Notes under the pieces: generated by a model
The model's input: the letters and a program-made list of their open reading frames with translations, nothing else
The model's database searches: none
Told to the model about the DNA's origin: nothing
In this document: in pieces, positions 50,080 through 58,185 of the stretch
Layout: each line of letters begins with the position of its first letter
Position numbering within the stretch: position 1 is the first letter of the stretch
Source: Sporosarcina jeotgali
Lineage (GTDB): Bacteria > Bacillota > Bacilli > Bacillales_A > Planococcaceae
Direction: 5' to 3'
Assembly: GCF_033304595.1 (NCBI RefSeq)
Contig: NZ_CP116341.1
Location: forward strand, 601,001-665,000
DNA length: 64,000 bases
Made by a program: the position numbers and the translations under genes

Positions 50080-51804
50080 ATGACGGAAGAGATGGATCGA
50101 TATAATAAGTGGTTGACACACGAGTCCCTGCCGGAAGCGCTTCGGAATGAATTGGAAGCGGTTGCGGGGGAGGAGAAAGAGGTGGCTGAACGGTTTTATC
50201 GGTGGCTGGAATTTGGAACTGGCGGAATGCGAGGTCTTCTTGGTGCTGGAACGAATCGGATGAATCAGTATACGATTCGCAGAGTGGCTGAGGGATTAGC
50301 AAGGATGATCGAGGACCACGGATCTGGAGCGAAGCAGCGCGGCGTAGCGATTGCCTATGATACACGCTATCAATCAAAGGAGTTCGCAATGGAGACGGCA
50401 AGTGTTCTGGGTGCACACAATATTCGTTCGTTTGTGTTCAGCGAACCTCGACCTACACCTGAATTGTCGTTTGCAGTTCGTGAATTGGATGCGTTCAGCG
50501 GAGTGGTGATTACGGCGAGTCATAATCCAAAAGAATATAATGGGTTCAAAGTGTACGGGGAAGATGGCGGACAGCTGCCTCCCGAGAAAGTGTCTTCCAT
50601 CGTGCATCATATGGAAAGAATCGATGATATCTTTTCAATCCAGGCTCATGAGGAATCAGTAATCCTGGAGAATGGATTGCTAACGGTACTAACATCGGGA
50701 ATGGATGATTTGTATCAGAATCAAATAAAATCACTTCGGCTCGGCGAGTTTCCGCGAGATGACGTTAAAATCGTCTATACACCAATTCATGGAACAGGGA
50801 ATACACCTGTTCAGCAGGCGCTGAGAAACTTTGGCTACGAAGGTGTATCTGTCGTTCCTGAACAAGAACAGCCTGACCCTGAGTTTCCAACAGTTCCTTA
50901 TCCGAATCCTGAAGAAGAAGAGACTTTCCGTCTTGCAATCCAGCTTGGCGCAAAACTAGATGCAGATTTACTGCTCGCAACGGATCCGGATGCAGATCGT
51001 TTAGGGGCAGCAATTGCGTTGCCAACGAGCGGGTATGATCTGTTAACAGGTAACCAGCTAGGGGCGCTGCTGCTGAATTATTTGCTGGAACAACGAAAGC
51101 AGGCAGGAACGCTGCCTCAGAATGGAGTCTTGCTGAAAACGATTGTCACGTCAGAAATGGGACGCGCAATCGCAAGCGAGTATGGAGTTGAAACGGTTGA
51201 TACGCTAACCGGGTTCAAATACATTGCTGAGAAGATTGAAGAGTACAGCAATACGAATGAATATGAGTTCTTGTTCGGGTATGAAGAAAGTTACGGGTAT
51301 TTAATCGGAGACTTTGTGAGAGATAAAGATGCGGTTCAAGCTGCGGTTCTCACTGCAGAGGCGGCTGCGTATTACAAGAGTCAAGGAAGTTCACTGCACG
51401 CAGAACTGCAAAAGCTTTACAAGAAAGTCGGTTATTACAGGGAATCACTTCAATCCATCACGATTCCGGGGAAAGAGGGAGCAGAAAAGATTGATAACCT
51501 GATGGCTTCCTTTAGAAAGAACCCCCCAACTGAACTGGCAGGCATGAAAGTGAAAACAATAGAGGACTACGAAACAGGTACGATTCATTCTATTGATGGA
51601 ACGAATTTAAAAACAGCCCTTCCAAAATCCAACGTTTTGAAGTTCCGATTAGAGGACGAATCATGGTGCTGCGTCCGTCCTTCAGGAACAGAACCGAAAT
51701 GTAAATTCTATATTGGCGTTCGCGGAGACAGCGGAATGGATGCCGTCAACAAATGTGATGCGCTCGAAAAGTCCATCATGTCATTGGCAGAGTCGTTAAC
51801 CTAA
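50080..51804 (+). CDS. pgcA: Phosphoglucomutase (alpha-D-phosphohexomutase family)
   Basis: A 574-residue phosphohexomutase, close in length to Bacillus subtilis PgcA. TASHNPKEYNG holds the phosphorylated Ser, TDPDADRLG the metal loop, FGYEESYGYL the substrate loop and RPSGTEPKCKFY the phosphate-binding end. It converts glucose 6-phosphate to glucose 1-phosphate, the substrate of GtaB. GGGGGAAGAG precedes the ATG; a GTG at 50065 is less likely. With gtaB at 45300 it completes a UDP-glucose supply around the glycosylation operon. A strong terminator follows. Confidence 0.95.
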   Translation: MTEEMDRYNKWLTHESLPEALRNELEAVAGEEKEVAERFYRWLEFGTGGMRGLLGAGTNRMNQYTIRRVAEGLARMIEDHGSGAKQRGVAIAYDTRYQSKEFAMETASVLGAHNIRSFVFSEPRPTPELSFAVRELDAFSGVVITASHNPKEYNGFKVYGEDGGQLPPEKVSSIVHHMERIDDIFSIQAHEESVILENGLLTVLTSGMDDLYQNQIKSLRLGEFPRDDVKIVYTPIHGTGNTPVQQALRNFGYEGVSVVPEQEQPDPEFPTVPYPNPEEEETFRLAIQLGAKLDADLLLATDPDADRLGAAIALPTSGYDLLTGNQLGALLLNYLLEQRKQAGTLPQNGVLLKTIVTSEMGRAIASEYGVETVDTLTGFKYIAEKIEEYSNTNEYEFLFGYEESYGYLIGDFVRDKDAVQAAVLTAEAAAYYKSQGSSLHAELQKLYKKVGYYRESLQSITIPGKEGAEKIDNLMASFRKNPPTELAGMKVKTIEDYETGTIHSIDGTNLKTALPKSNVLKFRLEDESWCCVRPSGTEPKCKFYIGVRGDSGMDAVNKCDALEKSIMSLAESLT

Positions 51805-51806
51805 AT

Positions 51807-51841
51807 GAAAAGGGATTGCGTGACAAGCGTAATCCTTTTTA
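51807..51841 (+). terminator. Terminator of pgcA
   Basis: AAAAGGGATTGCG, 6-nt loop, GCGTAATCCTTTTT. A small stem (TGGAAGTG, CACTTCCA) follows near 51880-51900. Confidence 0.9.
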
Positions 51842-52013
51842 TTGTTGGGAAAGGGAATATCTTCTTCAGGCCTTCTTGGAAGTGGATCTACACTTCCAGA
51901 CCATGAAACTATGCAAATTGGTTTCTATTTTAAAGAGAGTAGTGTATATTAATCTACGAAACAATTTTGTGAAAAAAGTAATGTTTCTGGAATATTTTAT
52001 TTACAAACGTAAT

Positions 52014-52040
52014 GTTTACCACTACCATTGTGACGGGTAT
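52014..52040 (+). promoter_or_regulatory. Possible sigma-B promoter of the large SLH gene
   Basis: GTTTAC, 15 bp, GGGTAT. A sigma-A candidate (TTTACC, 17 bp, TATTGT) overlaps it at 52015-52043. Apart from these the 51805-52113 gap holds no gene. Confidence 0.5.
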
Positions 52041-52113
52041 TGTCTTACAATAGAAATCTATTCTGCTTTCTATGAATAGATTCTAATTTTCAGTTTGAGA
52101 GGAAGATTTATTA

Positions 52114-54639
52114 ATGAAAAAGTCTAATAATTACTCTAAATTTGTTGCTACGGCAGCTACAGCTACACTTGTTGCAACTGCAGTAGTACCAGCAGCATCT
52201 GCACAAGAAATGAAATTTACGGATGTCGGCGATCGTTATGCAGACGCTGTAAACTACTTAGTAGAAAACAATATTACGCAAGGTCTTACTGAAACTAAAT
52301 TCGGTACACAATCAAATATTAAACGTGTAGACGTTGCAGTACTCATCGCTAAAGCAACACTAACTGAAGATGAAATCACGAATGCACCTGCTTCAACTTT
52401 CGGTGATGTACCAGCGCGTGCAACTAAATATGTAAGTGCATTAAAAGCAAAAGGCATCATCAATGGTAAAACAGCTGCATCATTCGGTTCTGATCTATCA
52501 ATTACACGCGGTGAAGCTGCAATCATGCTTTCAAAAGCTTACGAGATTGAAGGCGACACAGCAAACGTGAAATTTGGCGACGTGGGTACACGTTACAAAG
52601 ACGCAGTAGCAGCACTTGTCGACAACAAAATCACTACTGGTAAGACGGACTCTAGCTTCGGAACAGCACTATCTATTACACGCGGTGAGCTAGCAATCTT
52701 CTTACACAGATTAGAGACTCTCGACGCGACACCAGCTCCAGAACCTGAATACAAAGTAGACAGCGTTGAAGCTATCAGCGGTACACAAGTACAAGTGAAA
52801 TTCACTGAAGCTGTTAATTCTGCTACATTGTTTGCAAATGGTAAGATGGGCGAGTTTAAAAAAGACGTATTCACAATGTCTCCAGTAGGTAGCGCTGAAA
52901 AAACTGGTGCAGTTTCAGGAATGCTTTCTGAAGACGGTAAAACGTTAACAGTTACAACTGGAAATGTTGTTAAGGGCGATTATACAGTAGTTATCAATCA
53001 ATTAATGACTAAAGACGACAAAGTGATTGAGAAGTTCTCTAAAGTTGTAACAATTGCTGCAGATACAACTGCACCAAAAGTGCTTACAACTGAAAAAGTG
53101 AACTCTACACAATACGTTGTGAAGTTCTCAGAGCCAATGCAGACTTTAGGCTCAATCACATACAAAGATGAAAATGGAAAGACCCTTAATAATGTTGAAA
53201 CTGTATTTAATGAAGGCGATTCAGAAGTGCTATTCAAGCTTCCTGCGAGCATTGAAGCCGGAAAATCTGTGAAGGTGCAAATGGTTGCGGCGAAAGATAT
53301 GTCAGGTAACCTTATTTCTCCAAACCCGACAGAGCTTACATTAACAAAAGGTAAAAAAGATGGGCAAGCACCGACAGTGAATTCAATTGAACAAATCAGT
53401 GCAAAACAATTTACAGTAACTTTCTCTGAAGAATTGGTTGGGAATCCCGCTGTAACAATTGGTGGAAAAGAAGCAACTAAAGTTGAAGTGAATCCAGAAA
53501 ATCCACTTGAATATGTGGTGACAACAGAAAGTGACCTTACAACAGCGCAAACTGTAGTAGTTGATAGCTATTCTGACTTAAGTGGCGAAACGGGCACAAA
53601 GTATTCAAAAGTTGTAACGTTCTCTCAAGATAATGAAGCACCTGCTGTAACATCTACAAATGTGGTAGCAGATTCTAACGACTTAAAACAATACGTAGAG
53701 TTCACATTCAATAAAGACGTAAACATTGATACTGCTCAGGTTACAGTGCAAGGTAAATACGTTAAAAACTATATCACTACTTCTATCGGACAATTGGATG
53801 CTAAATCATTGGCATACAAAGAAGAAGGAAACAAAAAGGTAGTGCGCGTTGCATTGAAAGACTTGCTTAATGGAAAAGATTTTGAAGGTGCAGCATATGA
53901 CTTAACATATTCATTGGAAGACGTTAAGTCTGATGCGAATATTGCCTTGAAAGAAAAAACAGGAGAGTTAAAGTTCACTCGCGTTGCTGACGGTACACCT
54001 GTAAACACTCGAGTTGTGGCTGTGAAAACAGCTTTGAAGAATGAAGAAGATAACAACCAAGTCATCGTAACATTCGACCAAGCTGTAGAAGGTTCCACTG
54101 CGGTGAATAAAGCGAACTATTCAATCAATGGGGCTTCAATCGATAACGTGACATTACTTCCGGTTGCTAAAAATAAAACTCAGCAAGCTGTGTTGCATTT
54201 GACTCCAGGATCAAATGACTTTAATGGTGAGCGAGCAATGACAATTCAAAACGTCAAAGCATTGGGCTCAACACAAACGATGGCGGCTTGGAATGGTACG
54301 ATTAACTTGAATGAAAATATTGCTCCGACAGTCAAGTCTGCTAAATTGACTGACACAAAAGAGATTACATTAACATTCTCAGAAGCTGTAACAAGCGGAA
54401 CTGAAATTGATTTTGAAATTCTTATCGATGGTAAATCACTCGCAACTCCATTGAAAGTGAATGCAGTTGTTGGCGAAGAGGCTAACCAAGCAGTCATTAC
54501 ACTTGGTAAAAAAGATTCTGCATTCACGACAGAACAAATCAATAAGGGAATCACATTAAAGCCAGTCGATACTATGGACATTAAAGACATAAGCGGAAAC
54601 ATGCTTTCTGTACCAGCAAACATTACAATTACAAAGTAA
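52114..54639 (+). CDS. Large SLH-domain protein, probable S-layer protein
   Basis: An 841-residue exported protein. The signal peptide ends at ASA (residue 30). Three SLH domains span about 33-200 (MKFTDVGDRYADAVNYL, TFGDVPARATKYVSALK, KFGDVGTRYKDAVAAL). Residues about 210-840 are four or more Ig-like beta domains, each beginning near VKFTEAV, VKFSEPM, VTFSEEL and similar. The bias to GCT, GCA, GTA and ACA codons is stronger than in its neighbours, as expected for an abundant protein. Size, layout, a long AT-rich leader and a strong terminator all fit an S-layer subunit. That identity is an inference from these features. Confidence 0.87.
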   Translation: MKKSNNYSKFVATAATATLVATAVVPAASAQEMKFTDVGDRYADAVNYLVENNITQGLTETKFGTQSNIKRVDVAVLIAKATLTEDEITNAPASTFGDVPARATKYVSALKAKGIINGKTAASFGSDLSITRGEAAIMLSKAYEIEGDTANVKFGDVGTRYKDAVAALVDNKITTGKTDSSFGTALSITRGELAIFLHRLETLDATPAPEPEYKVDSVEAISGTQVQVKFTEAVNSATLFANGKMGEFKKDVFTMSPVGSAEKTGAVSGMLSEDGKTLTVTTGNVVKGDYTVVINQLMTKDDKVIEKFSKVVTIAADTTAPKVLTTEKVNSTQYVVKFSEPMQTLGSITYKDENGKTLNNVETVFNEGDSEVLFKLPASIEAGKSVKVQMVAAKDMSGNLISPNPTELTLTKGKKDGQAPTVNSIEQISAKQFTVTFSEELVGNPAVTIGGKEATKVEVNPENPLEYVVTTESDLTTAQTVVVDSYSDLSGETGTKYSKVVTFSQDNEAPAVTSTNVVADSNDLKQYVEFTFNKDVNIDTAQVTVQGKYVKNYITTSIGQLDAKSLAYKEEGNKKVVRVALKDLLNGKDFEGAAYDLTYSLEDVKSDANIALKEKTGELKFTRVADGTPVNTRVVAVKTALKNEEDNNQVIVTFDQAVEGSTAVNKANYSINGASIDNVTLLPVAKNKTQQAVLHLTPGSNDFNGERAMTIQNVKALGSTQTMAAWNGTINLNENIAPTVKSAKLTDTKEITLTFSEAVTSGTEIDFEILIDGKSLATPLKVNAVVGEEANQAVITLGKKDSAFTTEQINKGITLKPVDTMDIKDISGNMLSVPANITITK

Positions 54640-54650
54640 GTTGAATTCGA

Positions 54651-54682
54651 AAAGGCTCTCCGCAAAAGCGGAGAGCCTTTTT
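54651..54682 (+). terminator. Strong terminator of the large SLH gene
   Basis: AAAGGCTCTCCGC, AAAA loop, GCGGAGAGCCTTTTT. It lies between convergent genes. Confidence 0.95.
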
Positions 54683-54706
54683 CAATCTCTGGTTTTTTCA
54701 ATACAA

Positions 54707-55195
54707 TCAATACTTCGGCGGAATCGGCATTCCATTAGCATCCCGATCCTCAGCATGACGCACTTGCTGCACGATATCGTTATTCTCTGGAATGATATAC
54801 CCGCCTAAATCCAACTTTTCAGTAACCGGGGACGTCAAATCTCCCTTATCGTGACTGGAAGTATCCCAGAAATCACCTTTATCTACGTACAATAAGAAAG
54901 ACCCGTTTTCAACAGCCGCTAAATAACGATCCGTTTCGTCTTCTGTCAAATCCATCTCGGTCAATGCTCTCCGTGCAGGCTGTTCGTCGGATAGAAATGC
55001 TGTGAATCGGTCCCACCACGACGCATCGACGTCTTGTATCTCAGCATCTGTTCTGCCGCGGACAATCGAAACATCTTCTTTATCCTTCGTTACCACATAC
55101 ATATTGTCTTCAGCAATCCCATTTTTGTGCAGTTCCTGGATCTTATCCAACAGCTCATTTTCACTTTGAAAAACGCCGGCAAATTCTCGATTCAT
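54707..55195 (-). CDS. YflT-domain general stress protein, third paralogue
   Basis: A 162-residue paralogue of the proteins at 17736 and 22196. The YflT domain fills most of it: EFAGVFQSENELLDKIQEL, MYVVTKDKEDV, VRGRTDAEIQD, LLYVDKGD. A short Pro- and Asp-containing tail follows, with no DUF2382 domain. The ATG at 55195 is preceded by GGAGG at 9 nt; a TTG at 55201 is too close. A sigma-B promoter lies at 55250-55274, matching those of both paralogues. The function is unknown; stress control is well supported by the promoter. Confidence 0.87.
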   Translation of the reverse strand: MNREFAGVFQSENELLDKIQELHKNGIAEDNMYVVTKDKEDVSIVRGRTDAEIQDVDASWWDRFTAFLSDEQPARRALTEMDLTEDETDRYLAAVENGSFLLYVDKGDFWDTSSHDKGDLTSPVTEKLDLGGYIIPENNDIVQQVRHAEDRDANGMPIPPKY

Positions 55196-55249
55196 TTTCA
55201 ATTTCCTCCATTCGAATTAAGTGTTGTACTACTAAGGCTTTGTTTATAG

Positions 55250-55274
55250 ATACCCCATCCCTTTAACCCGAAAC
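55250..55274 (-). promoter_or_regulatory. Sigma-B promoter of the third YflT gene
   Basis: Minus strand GTTTCG, 13 bp, GGGTAT, about 55 bp upstream of the start. Confidence 0.75.
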
Positions 55275-55344
55275 AATGAGAATGACCGAACCTTCGTATA
55301 AAGACTAGAAAACCAAGTTACTAGAAACATCCCAATCTGTATGT

Positions 55345-55569
55345 TTAAAGGTCTTCAGAAAACTTGTCGCGGTGATATTCGGAAAACTGGATTACACGGA
55401 CATTCGCAGTGTTCAATTCATGATAGATCTCTCGGCTGTCCCAAAACGAAATGGTACGATCCCGTTCGCTTGCAAGCAGCGCGATGACTTCGTCTGCAGT
55501 TTCAAAGTGTACAAATCTTCGAATGTAATGCTCTTCATCAAAGAAATAAGTGATTTTAAATTCTCTCAT
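55345..55569 (-). CDS. Small conserved-looking protein, unknown function
   Basis: A 74-residue soluble protein, rich in aromatic, acidic and His residues (MREFKITYFFDEEHYIRRFV at the start, VIQFSEYHRDKFSEDL at the end). There is no signal, membrane helix or known motif. AAAGGATG precedes the ATG, and the gene follows vanZ in the same direction after an internal terminator, so it may use read-through or its own promoter. The good ribosome binding site and compact fold-like composition make it a real gene; I cannot assign a family. Confidence 0.7.
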   Translation of the reverse strand: MREFKITYFFDEEHYIRRFVHFETADEVIALLASERDRTISFWDSREIYHELNTANVRVIQFSEYHRDKFSEDL

Positions 55570-55591
55570 AGTCCTTCATCCTTTCAATTTC

Positions 55592-55635
55592 AAAAATAAA
55601 AACGGGCAGCCGCAATAGATGCAGACTGCCCGTTT
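55592..55635 (-). terminator. Terminator between vanZ and the small gene
   Basis: Minus strand AAACGGGCAG, loop, CTGCCCGTTT, then TTTATTTTTG. It begins 4 nt after the vanZ-like stop. Confidence 0.88.
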
Positions 55636-55638
55636 CGT

Positions 55639-56130
55639 TCAGTCCATAGTCCGCGGTTTGCGTGATTTGGAACGAAGTGATACGAAAAGTTGAATGATGA
55701 TTAAAAATACAAATGCTCCTGACATGTCCAGTCGTACATCCAGCCAGGTAGCTGTACGTCCGCCAGTCAATGATTGATGGAATTCATCGGCTGAAGCTGC
55801 GAGGAATGTTAAAAACGCCGCAATGAAAAAGCGAAAACGAATTTTAGGCAATAGCCAAAATAGTACTGCTGCAAGTGCGCCGAACGTGAAAAAGTGTGCA
55901 CTCTTTCGAAGGAGAAATTCTAGAAAGTAGTAGTAGCCGCGTTCTTCGACTGAAATGATTTTCCCCCAATACGGAATTTCAAGTTTGGATAAAGGACCTT
56001 CAAGCGGCTCATTGGGCAGAAGCCGTTCCAAGTCAGGCACAATCGATTGCTGTTCGTATGTCTGACTGGAGGAAATGAAAAGTCCTGCAATAATGCCCAT
56101 GAGTAAGATGACCACGACGAGTTTTTTCAT
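55639..56130 (-). CDS. VanZ-like membrane protein
   Basis: A 163-residue VanZ-family protein with four membrane helices. LRKSAHFFTFGALAAVLFW and SADEFHQSLTGGRTATWLDV carry the conserved His, Glu and Asp of the family; RSKSRKP is the inner end. VanZ confers low-level teicoplanin resistance in some hosts, but most chromosomal relatives have no known role. The start at 56130 has no ribosome binding site; TGTTATACT, an extended -10, ends 6 nt before the ATG, so the mRNA may be leaderless. A longer open frame upstream runs into a repeat and is not supported. Confidence 0.88.
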   Translation of the reverse strand: MKKLVVVILLMGIIAGLFISSSQTYEQQSIVPDLERLLPNEPLEGPLSKLEIPYWGKIISVEERGYYYFLEFLLRKSAHFFTFGALAAVLFWLLPKIRFRFFIAAFLTFLAASADEFHQSLTGGRTATWLDVRLDMSGAFVFLIIIQLFVSLRSKSRKPRTMD

Positions 56131-56136
56131 GGTGCG

Positions 56137-56145
56137 AGTATAACA
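56137..56145 (-). promoter_or_regulatory. Extended -10 promoter of vanZ, possibly giving a leaderless mRNA
   Basis: Minus strand TGTTATACT then CGCACC and the ATG. Transcription would start at or within a base or two of the start codon. Confidence 0.5.
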
Positions 56146-56205
56146 TATTCTGGTGGATAATGCAGAGACAAAGTGGCGGCACTCTCTAAATAGGGAGAGT
56201 GGTAT

Positions 56206-56302
56206 GCGACCGCTTGGGGCTGGAGGATGCCTTTTGCAAAGAGCCAAGGAAGTACGCCTTGTCTCTTCGCTTCGGCGACCTCAGCAGTCCCCTGCGCTGG
56301 TG
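56206..56302. repeat. 97-bp direct repeat, copy 1
   Basis: Starts GCGACCGCTTGGGGC and ends GCGCTGGTG. Four mismatches to copy 2. A 7-bp stem (CACTCTC, GAGAGTG) lies just before it at 56180-56202. Confidence 0.93.
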
Positions 56303-56321
56303 TTTTCGTAGTAAAAGTGGT

Positions 56322-56389
56322 GCTCAAGCAAGTGGTATATCCGCTCAAGGAAGAAGAAAAGTGATCAAGCACATGGGAAATCCGCTCAA
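56322..56389. repeat. Diverged relative of the 40-bp arrays
   Basis: Cores GCTCAA, GCTCAA, GATCAA, GCTCAA spaced 21, 20 and 21 bp, with GG-A between. The period and the GCTCA/GATCA words match the arrays at 1355 and 39381, but AA replaces TAA. It sits between the two 97-bp copies. Confidence 0.55.
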
Positions 56390-56403
56390 AGGATAGGAGG
56401 CGG

Positions 56404-56500
56404 GCGACCGCTTGGGGCTGGAGGATGCCTTTCGCAAAGAGCCAAGGAAATACGCCTTGTCTCTTCGCGTCGGCGACCTCAGCAGTCCCCGGCGCTGGTG
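56404..56500. repeat. 97-bp direct repeat, copy 2
   Basis: Same as copy 1 with four substitutions. Between 56131 and 56858 there is no gene; the gap is taken up by this repeat pair and the GC-rich element at 56582. Confidence 0.93.
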
Positions 56501-56581
56501 ATTTTGTTTAATCAGAGTTTTAAGACCCTATACCATCTACTTTGTTTCTCTAATGAAAGTGTAAAATCACGCAAACAATAC

Positions 56582-56706
56582 CCGTTGATCGAAGTGGAAG
56601 GCGGCGACTCCTTAGGGATAAGCGAAGACTGAAGACCCCGCAGGGAGCGAAGCGACCGAGGAGGCTGAAGTCGAGCCCCTAGGAACGCGTCCGCCTGAAA
56701 CGCAGA
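56582..56706. repeat. GC-rich intergenic element, copy 4 (reversed)
   Basis: Reverse orientation to copies 1-3: GGCGGCGACTCC, AGCGAAGACTGAAGACCCCG, GAGGCTGAAGTCGAG and CGCGTCCGCC. Confidence 0.88.
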
Positions 56707-56858
56707 GAAACACCATCTACTCTTCAGTTTTTAAATACCCCCTTACAACCGCTACCTACTATTACAAAGAGTTTACAATCTACATAACCAAGTTAGCATC
56801 CAAAGAAAAAGGGAATAAGGAAAAAGACTTAACTCTTTAATAGGAATGAGGGACCTCC

Positions 56859-57884
56859 ATGAAACGGCTCGTCTACTTAGACTGGCTCCGCATTCTCGCC
56901 GCACTTGCAGTTGTCACGATTCACGTTTCGGCAGGGGTTGTGACAGATAACGCGCAAGACTATGAAAGCCCTTGGATGGCAGGCAACTTTTATGAAGCCA
57001 TCTCCAGATGGGCAGTACCCATGTTTGTCATGATCAGCGGTGCGCTTATGCTCAGCAGCACACGGGAAATCACAATAGTGTCCTTTCTAAAAAAGAAGTT
57101 GGCGAAAATACTGATTCCATTAATTGCATGGAGCATCATTTATTATGCCAATGAAGTACGAAAAGGGGAAATTCCATTTTCCATACAGGACTTTATCAAA
57201 CGGTTGGCAACAGATGACATTATGTATCATCTCTGGTTTCTGTATATGATTGCAGGCTTGTACATCATTACTCCGTTGCTGAAAATACTGATTCAGCATG
57301 CAAAGAGAAAAGACATCGAGTATTTTCTAATACTTTGGCTTTTCGCATCAGTCTTTTCGAAATGGCTGGAATACTTCATAGGATATAGTTTTAAAATTGA
57401 ATTATTCTTTGTGACACATTACATAGGATATTACGTGCTTGGTTATTATTTATTTACGTTCGATTTTCATGCCAAATGGAAAAACATAATGTATATAGGG
57501 GGATTCATAGGGTTCATCACGACATTTTTCATGACTTATCATGAATCATTGAAACTAGATGAACCGCTCGAACAGTTTTGGTATGACGAACATTCGCCAA
57601 ATGTATTACTGATGGTGATTGCGCTATTTATGCTCTTTAAATCAACAAAAATCGGCAATGCAAAGTTGCCATGGGTCGGAACTGTTATCAGTCATGCAAG
57701 TTTTGGAATTTATCTCATACACGTACTGGTCATGCAAACTCTTTATCAGCAATTTGAATTTGTTTGGATTAATTTGCATCCGATAATCGGCATTCCGTAT
57801 AAAGTACTTTTAGTCGTTACGATAAGTACCTTGCTGGTATTCATCATTAAGAAAATACCTGTGCTGCGCTGGATTATTCCTTAA
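56859..57884 (+). CDS. Acyltransferase-3 family membrane protein
   Basis: A 341-residue polytopic membrane protein with about ten helices, of the OafA/WecH/YiaH acyltransferase-3 type. YLDWLRILAALAVVTIHVSA near the start holds the catalytic His and the conserved Arg; WAVPMFVMISGALML and HASFGIYLIHVLVMQ are further signatures. It moves an acetyl or similar group to a surface glycan or lipid. GAGGGACCTCC precedes the ATG. It is a single gene after a repeat-rich gap, with no polysaccharide genes directly next to it, so the acceptor is not predicted. Confidence 0.92.
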   Translation: MKRLVYLDWLRILAALAVVTIHVSAGVVTDNAQDYESPWMAGNFYEAISRWAVPMFVMISGALMLSSTREITIVSFLKKKLAKILIPLIAWSIIYYANEVRKGEIPFSIQDFIKRLATDDIMYHLWFLYMIAGLYIITPLLKILIQHAKRKDIEYFLILWLFASVFSKWLEYFIGYSFKIELFFVTHYIGYYVLGYYLFTFDFHAKWKNIMYIGGFIGFITTFFMTYHESLKLDEPLEQFWYDEHSPNVLLMVIALFMLFKSTKIGNAKLPWVGTVISHASFGIYLIHVLVMQTLYQQFEFVWINLHPIIGIPYKVLLVVTISTLLVFIIKKIPVLRWIIP

Positions 57885-58185
57885 GCCCGTCTTAGTTTAG
57901 CGTGTATAGCCGCTGGTCCGTTAATTAGTCTGGCTCCGCAGAGTTTTTGATGTTTAAATCGCGTCATCATTATTATAAACGGGCGCTAAGTCGAGAATTG
58001 ATAAGTGCAAAGACATATAAATCACTGCTTGTTTTAATCGTAAAGGCGTACTGATGCTTTGTTAAATGAAATGGACGTCTATGGAGTGACGACGAAAAAA
58101 CACTCCAACACATCTTGGCAGCTGCCCGCCATAGAACCAATCTATGTGCTACACTATTGTCAATTGCAAGTATAGGAGGATTCCG
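57885..58185. other. Intergenic, nothing recognised
   Basis: 301 bp between two plus-strand genes. I see no gene, no T-tailed hairpin and no repeat of the families found elsewhere here. Confidence 0.7.

Noticed and set aside
51816..52079. 87-residue gene before the large SLH gene
   Set aside because: It overlaps the pgcA terminator and the SLH gene promoter region and has no ribosome binding site.
56131..56247. Longer N-terminus of the VanZ-like protein
   Set aside because: The extension reads through the repeat-bearing gap and lacks hydrophobic or family-like sequence; the membrane protein begins naturally at 56130.
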